This document shows, in pieces, positions 36,690 through 43,960 of a DNA stretch of 64,000 nt. The DNA comes from Gammaproteobacteria bacterium (GTDB lineage Bacteria > Pseudomonadota > Gammaproteobacteria > JAJPIJ01), in the NCBI GenBank assembly GCA_035501935.1, contig DATJVC010000025.1, positions 72,905 through 136,904 on the forward strand, in the 5' to 3' direction. The translations under genes and the position numbers were made by a program. The notes under the pieces were generated by a model. The model did not search any database. It saw only the letters and a list, made by a program, of their open reading frames with translations, and had not been told where the DNA came from. Within the stretch, counting starts at the first letter, position 1, and each line of letters opens with the position of its first letter.

Positions 36690-37130
36690 TTACGGCTTGA
36701 AAATGTTAGTGGCCGTCGGTCCGACGCCGGATTCCTGATAGATCACTTCGCCATCCTTGGCCCAGAGATAATGTTCTACATTAGCTGGCGCGACAAAGAC
36801 CGAGCCCGCCGGTACCGCGACCATTTTGTCTTCAGCAAAACTTTTGCCGAATCCGACGTACAAAGTACCCGACAGAACAGTGGTGTTGCGCTCATCGGGA
36901 TGGGTATGGAGAGGAACATGGGTGCCTCGAGCCAGCTTGACGCGCAACAGGTAAAGTCCGGCGCCCTTTTCCGAACCCAGCATCCAGGTTGCTCGCAGTC
37001 CCGGCACGGCTGGTGGACTGATCCATTGCTGCTTTTCCGGCGAAATCGGCTTGGGTTTGAGACTCCGATCAGCCGCCAGGACAGGCCCGAGACAAAACAA
37101 TAACAAAACGATGGTTGTAAACCGCTTCAC
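36690..37130 (-). CDS. Periplasmic cupin-domain protein
   Basis: A 146-residue protein with a signal peptide (FTTIVLLLFCLGPVLAA) and a single cupin barrel. Motif 1 is HVPLHTHPDERNTTVLSG (His, His, Glu/Asp ligands) and motif 2 is PAGSVFVAPANVEHYLW. It resembles small cupins that bind a metal in the periplasm; its activity is unknown. Its ATG overlaps the stop of the glycosyltransferase gene upstream by 4 bases, so they are coupled, although the pairing does not suggest a pathway. Confidence 0.82.
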   Translation of the reverse strand: MKRFTTIVLLLFCLGPVLAADRSLKPKPISPEKQQWISPPAVPGLRATWMLGSEKGAGLYLLRVKLARGTHVPLHTHPDERNTTVLSGTLYVGFGKSFAEDKMVAVPAGSVFVAPANVEHYLWAKDGEVIYQESGVGPTATNIFKP

Positions 37131-37873
37131 GTTCCGCCTGCTTGATGTTTGGTCATGTGCTCGCCGGATTGTGTATGCTCCCGCCGTCCGTCATACCAAA
37201 TGTCGAGCATATCGCGGCGCTTGAAGGCGTCCAGACCGCCGGCAGCGAGATCAAGAAATTGTTGGAGAAATTCACGGCCTGAATACATTTGAAACTTGCG
37301 GCTGGAGGTTATGACCGGTTCCGGCAACATCACAAAGCGCCCCTGTTTCTTCAACGCCATGCTCAAGTGTATCTCCTCGCTGGCGTAATATTGTTCGTCA
37401 TATCCGCCCACCGCCTCGAATGCATCGCGCCTTGCGAACATGAAACAGCCGCAGGCCAGATCGAACTGCCGCATGGTGCCGGCAATCAGTCCCGCCAATG
37501 CCCTTCCCCACAACGGTGCCTTTTGATCCATTTGCAACCGCGCCCCGCCACCGACCGCACCATCACGAATGGCAGCGAGTGCGGCGATCAATGTGTTCGC
37601 AGGTAATAAGGTGTCAGCATCGACAAAGATCAGAACATCTCCACGAGTAGCGCGCGCGCCGGCATTGCGAACCGCGGAAATCTTGCGTAGATGAACAGGT
37701 ACAATCGTTGCGCCAAACGAGCGGGCTATTTCCGCCGTCCGATCCGTCGAGGCATCATCGACAACTATCACCTCGTAGGGCTCGCCGGCTGCACCAGCTG
37801 ATGCCAGCACCGTGCGCAGGCATTGCCCGATGTGAGCCTCCTCATTGTATGCTGGAATCACAAACGACAGCAC
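37127..37873 (-). CDS. Family 2 glycosyltransferase
   Basis: A 248-residue GT-A protein without a membrane anchor. It starts with FVIPAYNEEAHIGQCL, then VVDDASTDRT and the metal-binding DVLIFVDADTLL; the acceptor side has GGYDEQYYASEEIHLSMALKKQG. It resembles small GT2 enzymes (TarQ/RgtA-like cytoplasmic types) and no acceptor can be named. It is preceded by the attC-like hairpin and followed by the cupin gene with a 4-base overlap. Confidence 0.85.
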   Translation of the reverse strand: MLSFVIPAYNEEAHIGQCLRTVLASAGAAGEPYEVIVVDDASTDRTAEIARSFGATIVPVHLRKISAVRNAGARATRGDVLIFVDADTLLPANTLIAALAAIRDGAVGGGARLQMDQKAPLWGRALAGLIAGTMRQFDLACGCFMFARRDAFEAVGGYDEQYYASEEIHLSMALKKQGRFVMLPEPVITSSRKFQMYSGREFLQQFLDLAAGGLDAFKRRDMLDIWYDGRREHTQSGEHMTKHQAGGT

Positions 37874-37891
37874 CGAACCTCCTGTGTTTGG

Positions 37892-37943
37892 AAATAACGC
37901 TCAGCGGCAGCGCAAAGCTGTCCGCTGCATGCTGTTGTTGGGC
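37892..37943 (-). repeat. attC-like imperfect hairpin
   Basis: On the minus strand GCCCAAC (37943-37937) is followed by an imperfect stem with arms CAGCGGACAGC and GCTGCCGCTG, one unpaired base and a short TTTGC loop, then GAGCGTT (up to the GTTATTT at 37898-37892). This is the order R''-L''-L'-R' of an integron attC, with typical GCAGCGGAC and CCGCTGAGCGTT boxes. The R' box ends ATTT instead of RRRY, and 52 bases is slightly short, so it is at best a decayed site. It lies directly after the metal ABC permease gene in that gene's own direction. Confidence 0.35.
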
Positions 37944-38021
37944 AGTTCGATCCCGAAGCTATACGTTCTTTAGCAACGGAACCCGGGAGGTCCTCGCATC
38001 GTGCCGGCTGATATGAGCGCT

Positions 38022-38783
38022 TCATCTTGCGAACGGTAGCGTAAACAGAAAGATCGCAGCGCTCACTAGAACGACCAGTGGCCCTGCCGGGAATCCCGTT
38101 ACCTGGGACAGGACGATCCCAAGAACAGCCGACCCTGCGCCGATGGCCGTCGCCCCCAGGGTGTATCGTTTCAAGGTACTGCCGAAGTTGCGTGCCGCGG
38201 ACGGGGGGATCGCCACCAATGCTGCGGTCAGCAGGCCACCCACCATCTTCACCCCAAGCGCGACAATCACGGCGATTAAGAATAGATACAGCAAGTTATA
38301 CTGCCTAACGTTGATTCCCTCGGCGGCGGCGAGTTCCTCCGAGATGTTCCCGAGAACCATCTGCGGGTAAGCTCGTCTGAGCGTCAGCATTATGGCGAGC
38401 GATGCGACGACGGACAGCGCCGCATTGCCGAAGTTGACCTTCGAGATGTCGCCGATCAGTGCAGTTTCGGCCTGTTCCATGGGTAGACATAGGAACGCGA
38501 TCGCCACACCGGAAGCGAAGACGAGCGCAGTCAGGGCTTCCATCGGCAGTTTCGTCTTCATCTCGAGCAGCCAGATGAGGACGACACCGAGAATCACGAA
38601 AGGGAATGCTCCGACTGAAACGTCGAAGCCCCAGAGGAGCGCCAGCGCGATCCCAGGCAGCGTCAGGTGCCCCAGCGGACCGGCAACGAGCGCCATCCTG
38701 CGGCTTAGCATCAAGGTACCGAGGTATCCAGCTGCACCGCCGATGAATACTCCCGAAATCAGGCTGAGGAGGAATGTGCTCAT
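38022..38783 (-). CDS. Metal ABC transporter permease (ZnuB/MntB family)
   Basis: A 253-residue ABC-3-type permease with about eight helices. It starts with SLISGVFIGGAAGYLGTLMLSRRMALVAGPLGHLTLPGIALALL, whose central LGHLTLPGIA is the family signature, and includes KMVGGLLTAALVAIPPSAA near the end. Members import zinc, manganese or iron from a periplasmic binding protein. It follows the ATPase gene by 6 bases. No substrate-binding protein gene is present nearby, so the substrate side is missing from the locus. Confidence 0.87.
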   Translation of the reverse strand: MSTFLLSLISGVFIGGAAGYLGTLMLSRRMALVAGPLGHLTLPGIALALLWGFDVSVGAFPFVILGVVLIWLLEMKTKLPMEALTALVFASGVAIAFLCLPMEQAETALIGDISKVNFGNAALSVVASLAIMLTLRRAYPQMVLGNISEELAAAEGINVRQYNLLYLFLIAVIVALGVKMVGGLLTAALVAIPPSAARNFGSTLKRYTLGATAIGAGSAVLGIVLSQVTGFPAGPLVVLVSAAIFLFTLPFAR

Positions 38784-38789
38784 GCGCCT

Positions 38790-39488
38790 CTACTCGTGTT
38801 TATGTTCGTAGAACTTCACCTCAGTCCCATACAGCCGCTGAAGGTTCTCTGGTGTGAGCGTCGAGAGAGGCGGCCCCATGCAGACGAGTTGTCGGTTCAG
38901 ACAAAGCACCATGGACGAAAGTCTGTGGACCACGGCCAGATCGTGCGTGACGATCAGCATAGTCAGGTTCCGTTCGTGCTGGAGCCGCGCGAGAAGCCCA
39001 TAGACAGTCTCTTCACCGCCGATATCGATACCCGTCGTTGGTTCGTCGAATAGGAGGACTTCAGGGTCTTTGGCGAGGGCCCAGGCAATGAGGATCCGCT
39101 GGAATTGACCGGAAGAGAAGTCGCTGATCCGTTTTTTTCCTAGCTCCGCCCCGAGCCCGACAGTATGGAGCATTGCGCCGACATCGGACCCACCGTTCTG
39201 CCTCAGTGCGAAAAAATCCGCCACGCTGAGGGGGATGTTCCTGATATAGGGTAAACGCTGAGGGACATAACCGATGCGCATGCCCTTCTTCCATGTGATC
39301 ACTCCCTCGTACGGCAATGTCCCGAGAAGGGCGCGGAGGAGCATGGTCTTTCCCGCGCCGTTCGGACCGAGAATCGTCACAACCTCTCCCCGTCGCACAG
39401 TGAAGGATAGATTCGTGAGGACTACCTGATCCTCAACGGTCACCCTCAGGTCAGAGACCTGGAGTATTCGTTCATCAACATGTACCAT
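38790..39488 (-). CDS. Metal ABC transporter ATP-binding protein
   Basis: A 232-residue ATPase with Walker A GPNGAGKTM, Q-loop YVPQRLPY, signature FSSGQFQRI (a degenerate LSGGQ), Walker B VLLFDEPTTGID and the switch His in VTHDLA. The signature sequence and FPVG-like start are those of the ZnuC/MntA group. The start at 39488 (MVHVDERILQV) is chosen because the longer frame upstream is Arg-rich and antisense to the pterin dehydratase gene. The Shine-Dalgarno is weak. It forms a two-gene unit with the permease. Confidence 0.85.
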   Translation of the reverse strand: MVHVDERILQVSDLRVTVEDQVVLTNLSFTVRRGEVVTILGPNGAGKTMLLRALLGTLPYEGVITWKKGMRIGYVPQRLPYIRNIPLSVADFFALRQNGGSDVGAMLHTVGLGAELGKKRISDFSSGQFQRILIAWALAKDPEVLLFDEPTTGIDIGGEETVYGLLARLQHERNLTMLIVTHDLAVVHRLSSMVLCLNRQLVCMGPPLSTLTPENLQRLYGTEVKFYEHKHE

Positions 39489-39622
39489 CGTCGCGACCAG
39501 GTACTGCTCCTGAAGGTCCTTCCCATACGGGAACACGGACCACCATAGGCTACCAAACTTGTTATAGGGTGCGGATTTGCTCCATAACATGACCCATTGC
39601 CGTCGACCACGGCACGGTCTGC

Positions 39623-40012
39623 TTAGTCGTATTTGAGGTATTTGAAGCGCGGGTCGTCGGGCGTGCCTTCGAGTGCCGTGCCCTCCTCCTTGCCCGGCTG
39701 CCACTGGATCACTTCCTCGATCTTCTTTGCGAGTTGGAAGTCCTTTTCGGTCACGCCCTTGGCGGCGTGGTTCATCAGCTTTACGATCACGAAGGCATAC
39801 GAGACTGTCATATCGGGATGATGAAACGCGGCCTCGCAAAGATGACCGACGGTGTTGACCACCATCAGCGTGCCCTTCCAACTGTGGGTTTTGTATTTGC
39901 GGCGGATCCAGCCGTCCTCGTAATACCAGTGCGGCAATTCTTCCTTGAGCCGCGCCTTGATTTCATCCTCGCTATACACTTCGTCCGCTGTTTTCTTCCG
40001 CCACTGTGTCAT
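39623..40012 (-). CDS. Pterin-4a-carbinolamine dehydratase-like protein
   Basis: A 129-residue protein of the PCD/DCoH fold. The conserved active region is HHPDMTVSYAFVIVKLMNHAAKGVTEKDFQLAKKIEE, where HHP and the later His/Asp positions bind the pterin; the WYYEDGWIRRKYKTHSW strand precedes it. GGAGGG at good spacing supports the start at 40012. It is the last gene of the C1-cofactor operon, 4 bases after mfnB. PCDs regenerate or dehydrate hydroxylated pterins; in this context it may act on tetrahydromethanopterin-type intermediates. That link is inference from position. Confidence 0.85.
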   Translation of the reverse strand: MTQWRKKTADEVYSEDEIKARLKEELPHWYYEDGWIRRKYKTHSWKGTLMVVNTVGHLCEAAFHHPDMTVSYAFVIVKLMNHAAKGVTEKDFQLAKKIEEVIQWQPGKEEGTALEGTPDDPRFKYLKYD

Positions 40013-40016
40013 ATCG

Positions 40017-40724
40017 TTACCCTCCTGCCAGCATTCTTCGATCTGTTGGCGTTTCAACATTTAAGCTGTCGCGAATTTGTCTGATTTTTTCCGCATCCAG
40101 GGTTTCGGTTCTGCGCCCATCACCACATAGCGCACCACGAAACCCCAAGTAGTCCGGCGCCAGAGCCAGTAACGATTGAATATCCTCCAACCGCAAACTG
40201 CCTGCCAGACCGCAATATAAACCCGCTTCGCGCGCCCGCGCCACAAAGCCGGCCAGTGCGCGATCGGGAATAAGCTGGCGGAGACTCCCGCGTTCCTTGG
40301 CAGCGGTATCCACCATCACTCCGTGCAAACCCGCTTCGGCTACATCGTTGATATAAAGAAAGGAATCCACATCGGCAAATATCACCGCCACAATTCGTAA
40401 ACCGTCACCCGACAAATCCCGCAGTGCCGATAATAGATGCATGCGTTGTTCGAGATTGAACAATCCAACCTTGATGATATTCGCACCCAATTCTGCCAGC
40501 CGCTGCACCGCCGCGACGGCGTGTGTAGTGTCCAACTCATCGCCAATGGTTGCGCTTATCGGCACCCGTCCGTCGATGAACTTGACCACCGAGCGCGCGA
40601 CCTCTTCGGATACCGCTCCCAAGGCGCCGGCATCCGGTTCCTTGAGATCGATGATGTCGGCGCCGTGTTCGAGCGCGATGCGCGCCTCGAACAGGGAACG
40701 CACGCTGGCAAGCAAGGCCGTCAT
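40017..40724 (-). CDS. mfnB: (5-formylfuran-3-yl)methyl phosphate synthase-like MfnB (DUF556)
   Basis: A 235-residue TIM-barrel protein with the DUF556 signature IIDLKEPDAGALGAV (bearing the Schiff-base lysine), ISATIGDE, NIIKVGL, AVIFAD, GVMVDTAAKERGSL and the GLAGSLRLEDI / YLGFRGALC phosphate-binding loops. In methanogens MfnB condenses two glyceraldehyde-3-phosphate molecules to the furan precursor of methanofuran. Bacterial homologues occur in methylotrophs with the H4MPT/methanofuran formaldehyde pathway. Start 40724 overlaps the DUF447 stop by 4 bases; 40739 is the alternative. Confidence 0.9.
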   Translation of the reverse strand: MTALLASVRSLFEARIALEHGADIIDLKEPDAGALGAVSEEVARSVVKFIDGRVPISATIGDELDTTHAVAAVQRLAELGANIIKVGLFNLEQRMHLLSALRDLSGDGLRIVAVIFADVDSFLYINDVAEAGLHGVMVDTAAKERGSLRQLIPDRALAGFVARAREAGLYCGLAGSLRLEDIQSLLALAPDYLGFRGALCGDGRRTETLDAEKIRQIRDSLNVETPTDRRMLAGG

Positions 40725-41302
40725 GCCGTGGTCTCCCATGTATCGCTGTTGTTTTTACGATGCGCGTCTATGGCCTCCAGCAGCCAGCCCCACGCGAGCT
40801 TTTCCCGCTCGCCCGCGGTCTTCTCAATGGCGATGGCGAGGTATTGCAATTCCTGATCGATCTTTTTTTGCGGCAGCATGTGCAACCGGCTGACCAGTAT
40901 GGCCGCCTCCAGCACCGCCGCCTGCGCACGGTTGAATCCCTTGAACGGCGCGTGCGTTTCCTGGTGCACCACCCGGCAATAAAAACGCGGGCGCTCGGGG
41001 TCTTCTTTTATTCTCTCCACTTCACACTCCAGATGCGCCAGCGCATTGGCCAGCCGCGTGCCCTGGACACGTTCCACCGGTATGGTGGGCCAGTCCCGCC
41101 GGCCGGTGAGGCAGCCGGCAATGATGGAGACGTCATCCGTCATATTGACGACGACACAGCGCGTGGCTTCGAGATTGTCCAGCGTCGCCGAAGGACGAAA
41201 GGGCGCGAGCACAACCAGCCCCTCGTTCTCGCGCATGCCCATGGGAGCGATGTGCGGAATGCCCTGCGGACTACGGGTGATGACCACGGTTTCGTAGATC
41301 AT
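40721..41302 (-). CDS. DUF447-family protein of the H4MPT-linked C1 pathway
   Basis: A 193-residue protein with the flavin-reductase-like split-barrel pattern of DUF447: YETVVITRSPQGIPHIAPMGM, LDNLEATRCVVVNMTDD, and a helical C-terminus with FNRAQAAVLEAAILVSRL. DUF447 proteins occur in archaea and, among bacteria, mainly with H4MPT biosynthesis genes; their reaction is not known to me. It overlaps DUF6513 at its start (4 bases) and mfnB at its end, so translation is coupled across the operon. Confidence 0.87.
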   Translation of the reverse strand: MIYETVVITRSPQGIPHIAPMGMRENEGLVVLAPFRPSATLDNLEATRCVVVNMTDDVSIIAGCLTGRRDWPTIPVERVQGTRLANALAHLECEVERIKEDPERPRFYCRVVHQETHAPFKGFNRAQAAVLEAAILVSRLHMLPQKKIDQELQYLAIAIEKTAGEREKLAWGWLLEAIDAHRKNNSDTWETTA

Positions 41303-42735
41303 TTGGCCGTACTCTTTTTAACTCGCGATTTTTTGACCCGCTTCTTCAAGGTCTCGCCTTCCGGTTTGTAGGCATGCAGATCGCTCGGCGCGGCCTTCTT
41401 CTCGGGCGGCACCGCGCAACCCCACGACAGCTCTTCATCCTGCGTGTAACGTTTGCCCAGTTGCCAGGCGATTTGCGCCTTGGCCAGTTCCACGCCCATG
41501 TAAAACGCATGCGGCGCATCATCCTTCAGCAGCTGCAATCGCGAAAACAAGGCAAACGGATCGCCGGCCACTTCCAGCCCATCGCGATTATATACGTGGA
41601 TGCCCGCCTCCGTGACCTGCACGCGGTAACTGGGATCGCGCACCAGCGCCGCCATCTCGTTGATCTCCTCCGTCGTGTACGGAAAGGGCTTGCGCTCATG
41701 CACCGCCAGCAATGCCGCATCGTAGCCGCGCGGCAGGCTGCCGTCTTCGCGCGCGGCGAACAGAATCCGCCGCATGTGATCCAGCTCGCGCACACAGGCG
41801 CGGGCATGCGGGCTGACCTGAGTCGTCAACAGGTGCGTGATGCGCAGCTCGGACATGATCCCGAGCAGCACCGCATTGATGCCGGAGGTATCGGCATCCG
41901 TGAGCTCCGACAGATTGCCCACGCCCATCATGATCTCGGTATCGGGATAACGTTCGCGCAGGGCGTGGTAGCGCACAATGGACGCGGTCAATCCAAAATG
42001 GATGGGGTCGAGAATGCTGTCGACGATGTAGCGGCGGCCCTTCGCCTCCAACGCGTCCATGGCGCGATAGAGGGAGTCCATGTCACCCATCTGCTCGGGG
42101 ATCAGCACGGGCGTCGATTCCACCTCATCGGTCAGCGCCAGCGTGCTTTCCTTGAGGCTCAACAGATAATCCGCGCCTGCGCCGCCGCCGCGCCGCAACT
42201 CGTCCGGCTCGATGGAATCGACGCTGACCCGATGGCCGGCCCCGCGCAGGGCGCGCACGGCGTCCTCCAGATGTGGAAACGGCGTGCTGGGCAGGCAGCC
42301 GATGTCGATGATGTCCGCGCCATCGCTGCAATAACTCTCGGCGCGTCTTAATATTTCATCAACGCTGATTTGCGGCGCATCGACGATCTCGGCGAATATC
42401 TGCATATCGTGGCGGCTCAAATCGCGGGGTTTGCCGCCACTCCCAAAGTAAGCCGGCAAATCCTTGAGGTCAACCGGCCCGCGTTCGACCGGCACGCCCA
42501 GCATGGCGCTGACTTTTCCCAAGTCGCCGGTGCACAGGCCCGGCACCATGATCTTCGTGGCGCCGCGGATGTCGGTAAGGCGCCGCAGGATCATGTCCGC
42601 CGTCATCAACGCCGCCACGCTGACGCCGATGTTGAGAATCTCATAAGTGAAGGGCGTCGGCGCGAGGCCTTGCATCACCCGCCGCAGGCTGTTTTCAGCG
42701 AGCTTGCCGGTCAGAAATAGCAAATGGTCGGCCAT
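41299..42735 (-). CDS. Dihydropteroate-synthase-like protein (DUF6513/TIGR00284)
   Basis: A 478-residue protein: an N-terminal DUF6513 domain (LLFLTGKLAENSLRRVMQ), a DHPS-like TIM barrel with DGADIIDIGCLPSTPF, VSVDSIEPDEL, LIPEQMGDM and the MMGVGNLSELTDADTSG strand-loop, and a basic Lys-rich tail (KKRVKKSRVKK). It is longer than FolP, which is encoded separately at 59140-59973. In H4MPT-using organisms this family probably forms the pterin-arylamine bond of tetrahydromethanopterin. It is the first gene of a four-gene operon with ATGA overlaps. Start at 42735 gives MADHLLFLTG. Confidence 0.88.
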   Translation of the reverse strand: MADHLLFLTGKLAENSLRRVMQGLAPTPFTYEILNIGVSVAALMTADMILRRLTDIRGATKIMVPGLCTGDLGKVSAMLGVPVERGPVDLKDLPAYFGSGGKPRDLSRHDMQIFAEIVDAPQISVDEILRRAESYCSDGADIIDIGCLPSTPFPHLEDAVRALRGAGHRVSVDSIEPDELRRGGGAGADYLLSLKESTLALTDEVESTPVLIPEQMGDMDSLYRAMDALEAKGRRYIVDSILDPIHFGLTASIVRYHALRERYPDTEIMMGVGNLSELTDADTSGINAVLLGIMSELRITHLLTTQVSPHARACVRELDHMRRILFAAREDGSLPRGYDAALLAVHERKPFPYTTEEINEMAALVRDPSYRVQVTEAGIHVYNRDGLEVAGDPFALFSRLQLLKDDAPHAFYMGVELAKAQIAWQLGKRYTQDEELSWGCAVPPEKKAAPSDLHAYKPEGETLKKRVKKSRVKKSTAK

Positions 42736-42782
42736 ATTCCGGCACACGTTAGCATAGGTCCGCGCGGCTGCACCCGATCAGG

Positions 42783-42919
42783 AATCTCCGCGAAAGGCGG
42801 AGATTGCCGTGGCACAGGGATGTGCCACCGTTTTCAACGGCGGTAAGCCGTTGAAAATCGGAGGCCGGCAAAAACCGCGCTTTTTGCCGGCCGAACTCTG
42901 AGAAGTCCAGGATGGACTT
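42783..42919. repeat. Array of five consecutive perfect hairpins
   Basis: Five adjoining inverted repeats fill the gap between metR and the C1-cofactor operon: AATCTCCGC/GCGGAGATT (42783-42805), GTGGCACA/TGTGCCAC (42809-42828), TTTTCAACGGC/GCCGTTGAAAA (42831-42857), GGCCGGCAAAAA/TTTTTGCCGGCC (42863-42892) and AAGTCCA/TGGACTT (42903-42919). All stems are perfect, 7-12 bp, with loops of 3-6 bases. On the plus strand two loops contain GGA in a CA(G)GGATG context. It may be a composite palindromic repeat element or a structured RNA. Confidence 0.85.
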
Positions 42920-42932
42920 ATTCAGGGCGCTC

Positions 42933-43853
42933 CTACAAGACGGGACGAATACCGGTCAAGGTCTTTGCCGATATGCTGCGCGCCTGCGCGACGAAGCCCT
43001 TCACGTAAGGGATATCCGCATCCTCCCGCCGACAGCCGGCATGCAGCGTCGCCCATACGCCCTTGCGGCTGAGCCGGCTGCTGCTCACATATCCGGCCTG
43101 CAAATATTTATCCACCGCCCAGCTGGGCAGGGCGGCTACGCCGCGGCCGCTGGCGACCAGTTGCACGATCACAGAGGTCAGTTCGGCCGTGCGCCGCGCC
43201 GCCGGCCGCACGCGCGCGGGATTGAGGAAGGCGCGGTAGAGATCGAGCCTGTCCTCGTTCACAGGATAAGTAATGACCGTTTCATCGCGCAGGTCCGCGG
43301 GCTCGATGAACTTGCGCGCGGCAAGCGGGTGATTGTTGGCCATGATCAGCACCGACTGATAGCGAAACAGGCGGACAAAGCGCAGGCGCGGATGATTTTC
43401 CGGGTCGGAAGTAATGACGAGATCGACGCTGCCGTCGAGCAGGGCGGGCAGCGGATTGAAGCTGTGCGAAAGCGACAAGTCCAGCTCAACCTCGGGCCAG
43501 CGCTCCCGGTAGGCGTCCATCGACGGCAGCAGCCAATCGATGCAACTGTGACAGTCGATGGCGATGTACAGCCGGCCGGCGGCGCCGCCCGCCAGGCGCT
43601 TGCCTTCGCGTTCGGCGCGCTCCACCTCCGGCAGCACCCGTTCGGCCAGCGCCAGGAAATGCCTGCCCAGTGGAGTGAACATCACCGGCCGGCTCTTGCG
43701 GACGAAGAGCGTGCCGCCGCAACGGTCTTCCAGCGCCTTGATTTGATGCGACAGCGCCGACTGGGTGAGATGCAGCCGTTCTGCGGCCTGCGCCACCCCG
43801 CCGCTGTCGCGGATGGCAGCAAGGCTCTGCAAGTGACGGATTTCGAGAAACAT
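42933..43853 (-). CDS. metR: LysR-family regulator MetR
   Basis: A 306-residue LysR-type activator. It has an N-terminal winged helix-turn-helix (LQSLAAIRDSGGVAQAAERLHLTQSALSHQIKALED) and a periplasmic-binding-like effector domain with CHSCIDWLLPSMDAYRERWP, the MetR-specific start of that domain. It is divergent from metE, which it should activate with homocysteine as co-inducer. A consensus MetR box (TGAA-N5-TTCA) lies in the 107-base divergent gap. The length is standard. Confidence 0.93.
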   Translation of the reverse strand: MFLEIRHLQSLAAIRDSGGVAQAAERLHLTQSALSHQIKALEDRCGGTLFVRKSRPVMFTPLGRHFLALAERVLPEVERAEREGKRLAGGAAGRLYIAIDCHSCIDWLLPSMDAYRERWPEVELDLSLSHSFNPLPALLDGSVDLVITSDPENHPRLRFVRLFRYQSVLIMANNHPLAARKFIEPADLRDETVITYPVNEDRLDLYRAFLNPARVRPAARRTAELTSVIVQLVASGRGVAALPSWAVDKYLQAGYVSSSRLSRKGVWATLHAGCRREDADIPYVKGFVAQARSISAKTLTGIRPVL

Positions 43854-43859
43854 GGTGTA

Positions 43860-43872
43860 TGAAAATAATTCA
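43860..43872. promoter_or_regulatory. MetR binding box in the metR-metE divergent region
   Basis: TGAA-AATAA-TTCA at 43860-43872 matches the MetR consensus TGAANNWNNTTCA at every specified position. It is just upstream of metR and about 90 bases from the metE start, so it can serve autorepression and metE activation. Confidence 0.8.
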
Positions 43873-43960
43873 TCTTAAATAAAAATACAAATCATTTGAT
43901 TCATGTACAGAGCCACCCGATACTTCCCGCCCGCATATTCAAGCAGATGGAGAATCGAAC

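Noticed and set aside
37892-37943. Whether a functional integron is present
   Set aside because: No integrase gene or attI site lies in the window, and only one attC-like hairpin was found, with a degenerate R' box. Reported as a low-confidence feature only.
39489-39881. N-terminal extension of the metal ABC ATPase frame
   Set aside because: The extra 131 residues are Arg-rich, lack any domain, and lie in another frame of the pterin dehydratase gene. The ATPase begins at 39488.
41374-42351. Long plus-strand frame antisense to the DUF6513 gene
   Set aside because: It mirrors the codon structure of the real gene on the other strand. It is His/Arg-rich with no domain and no ribosome binding site.
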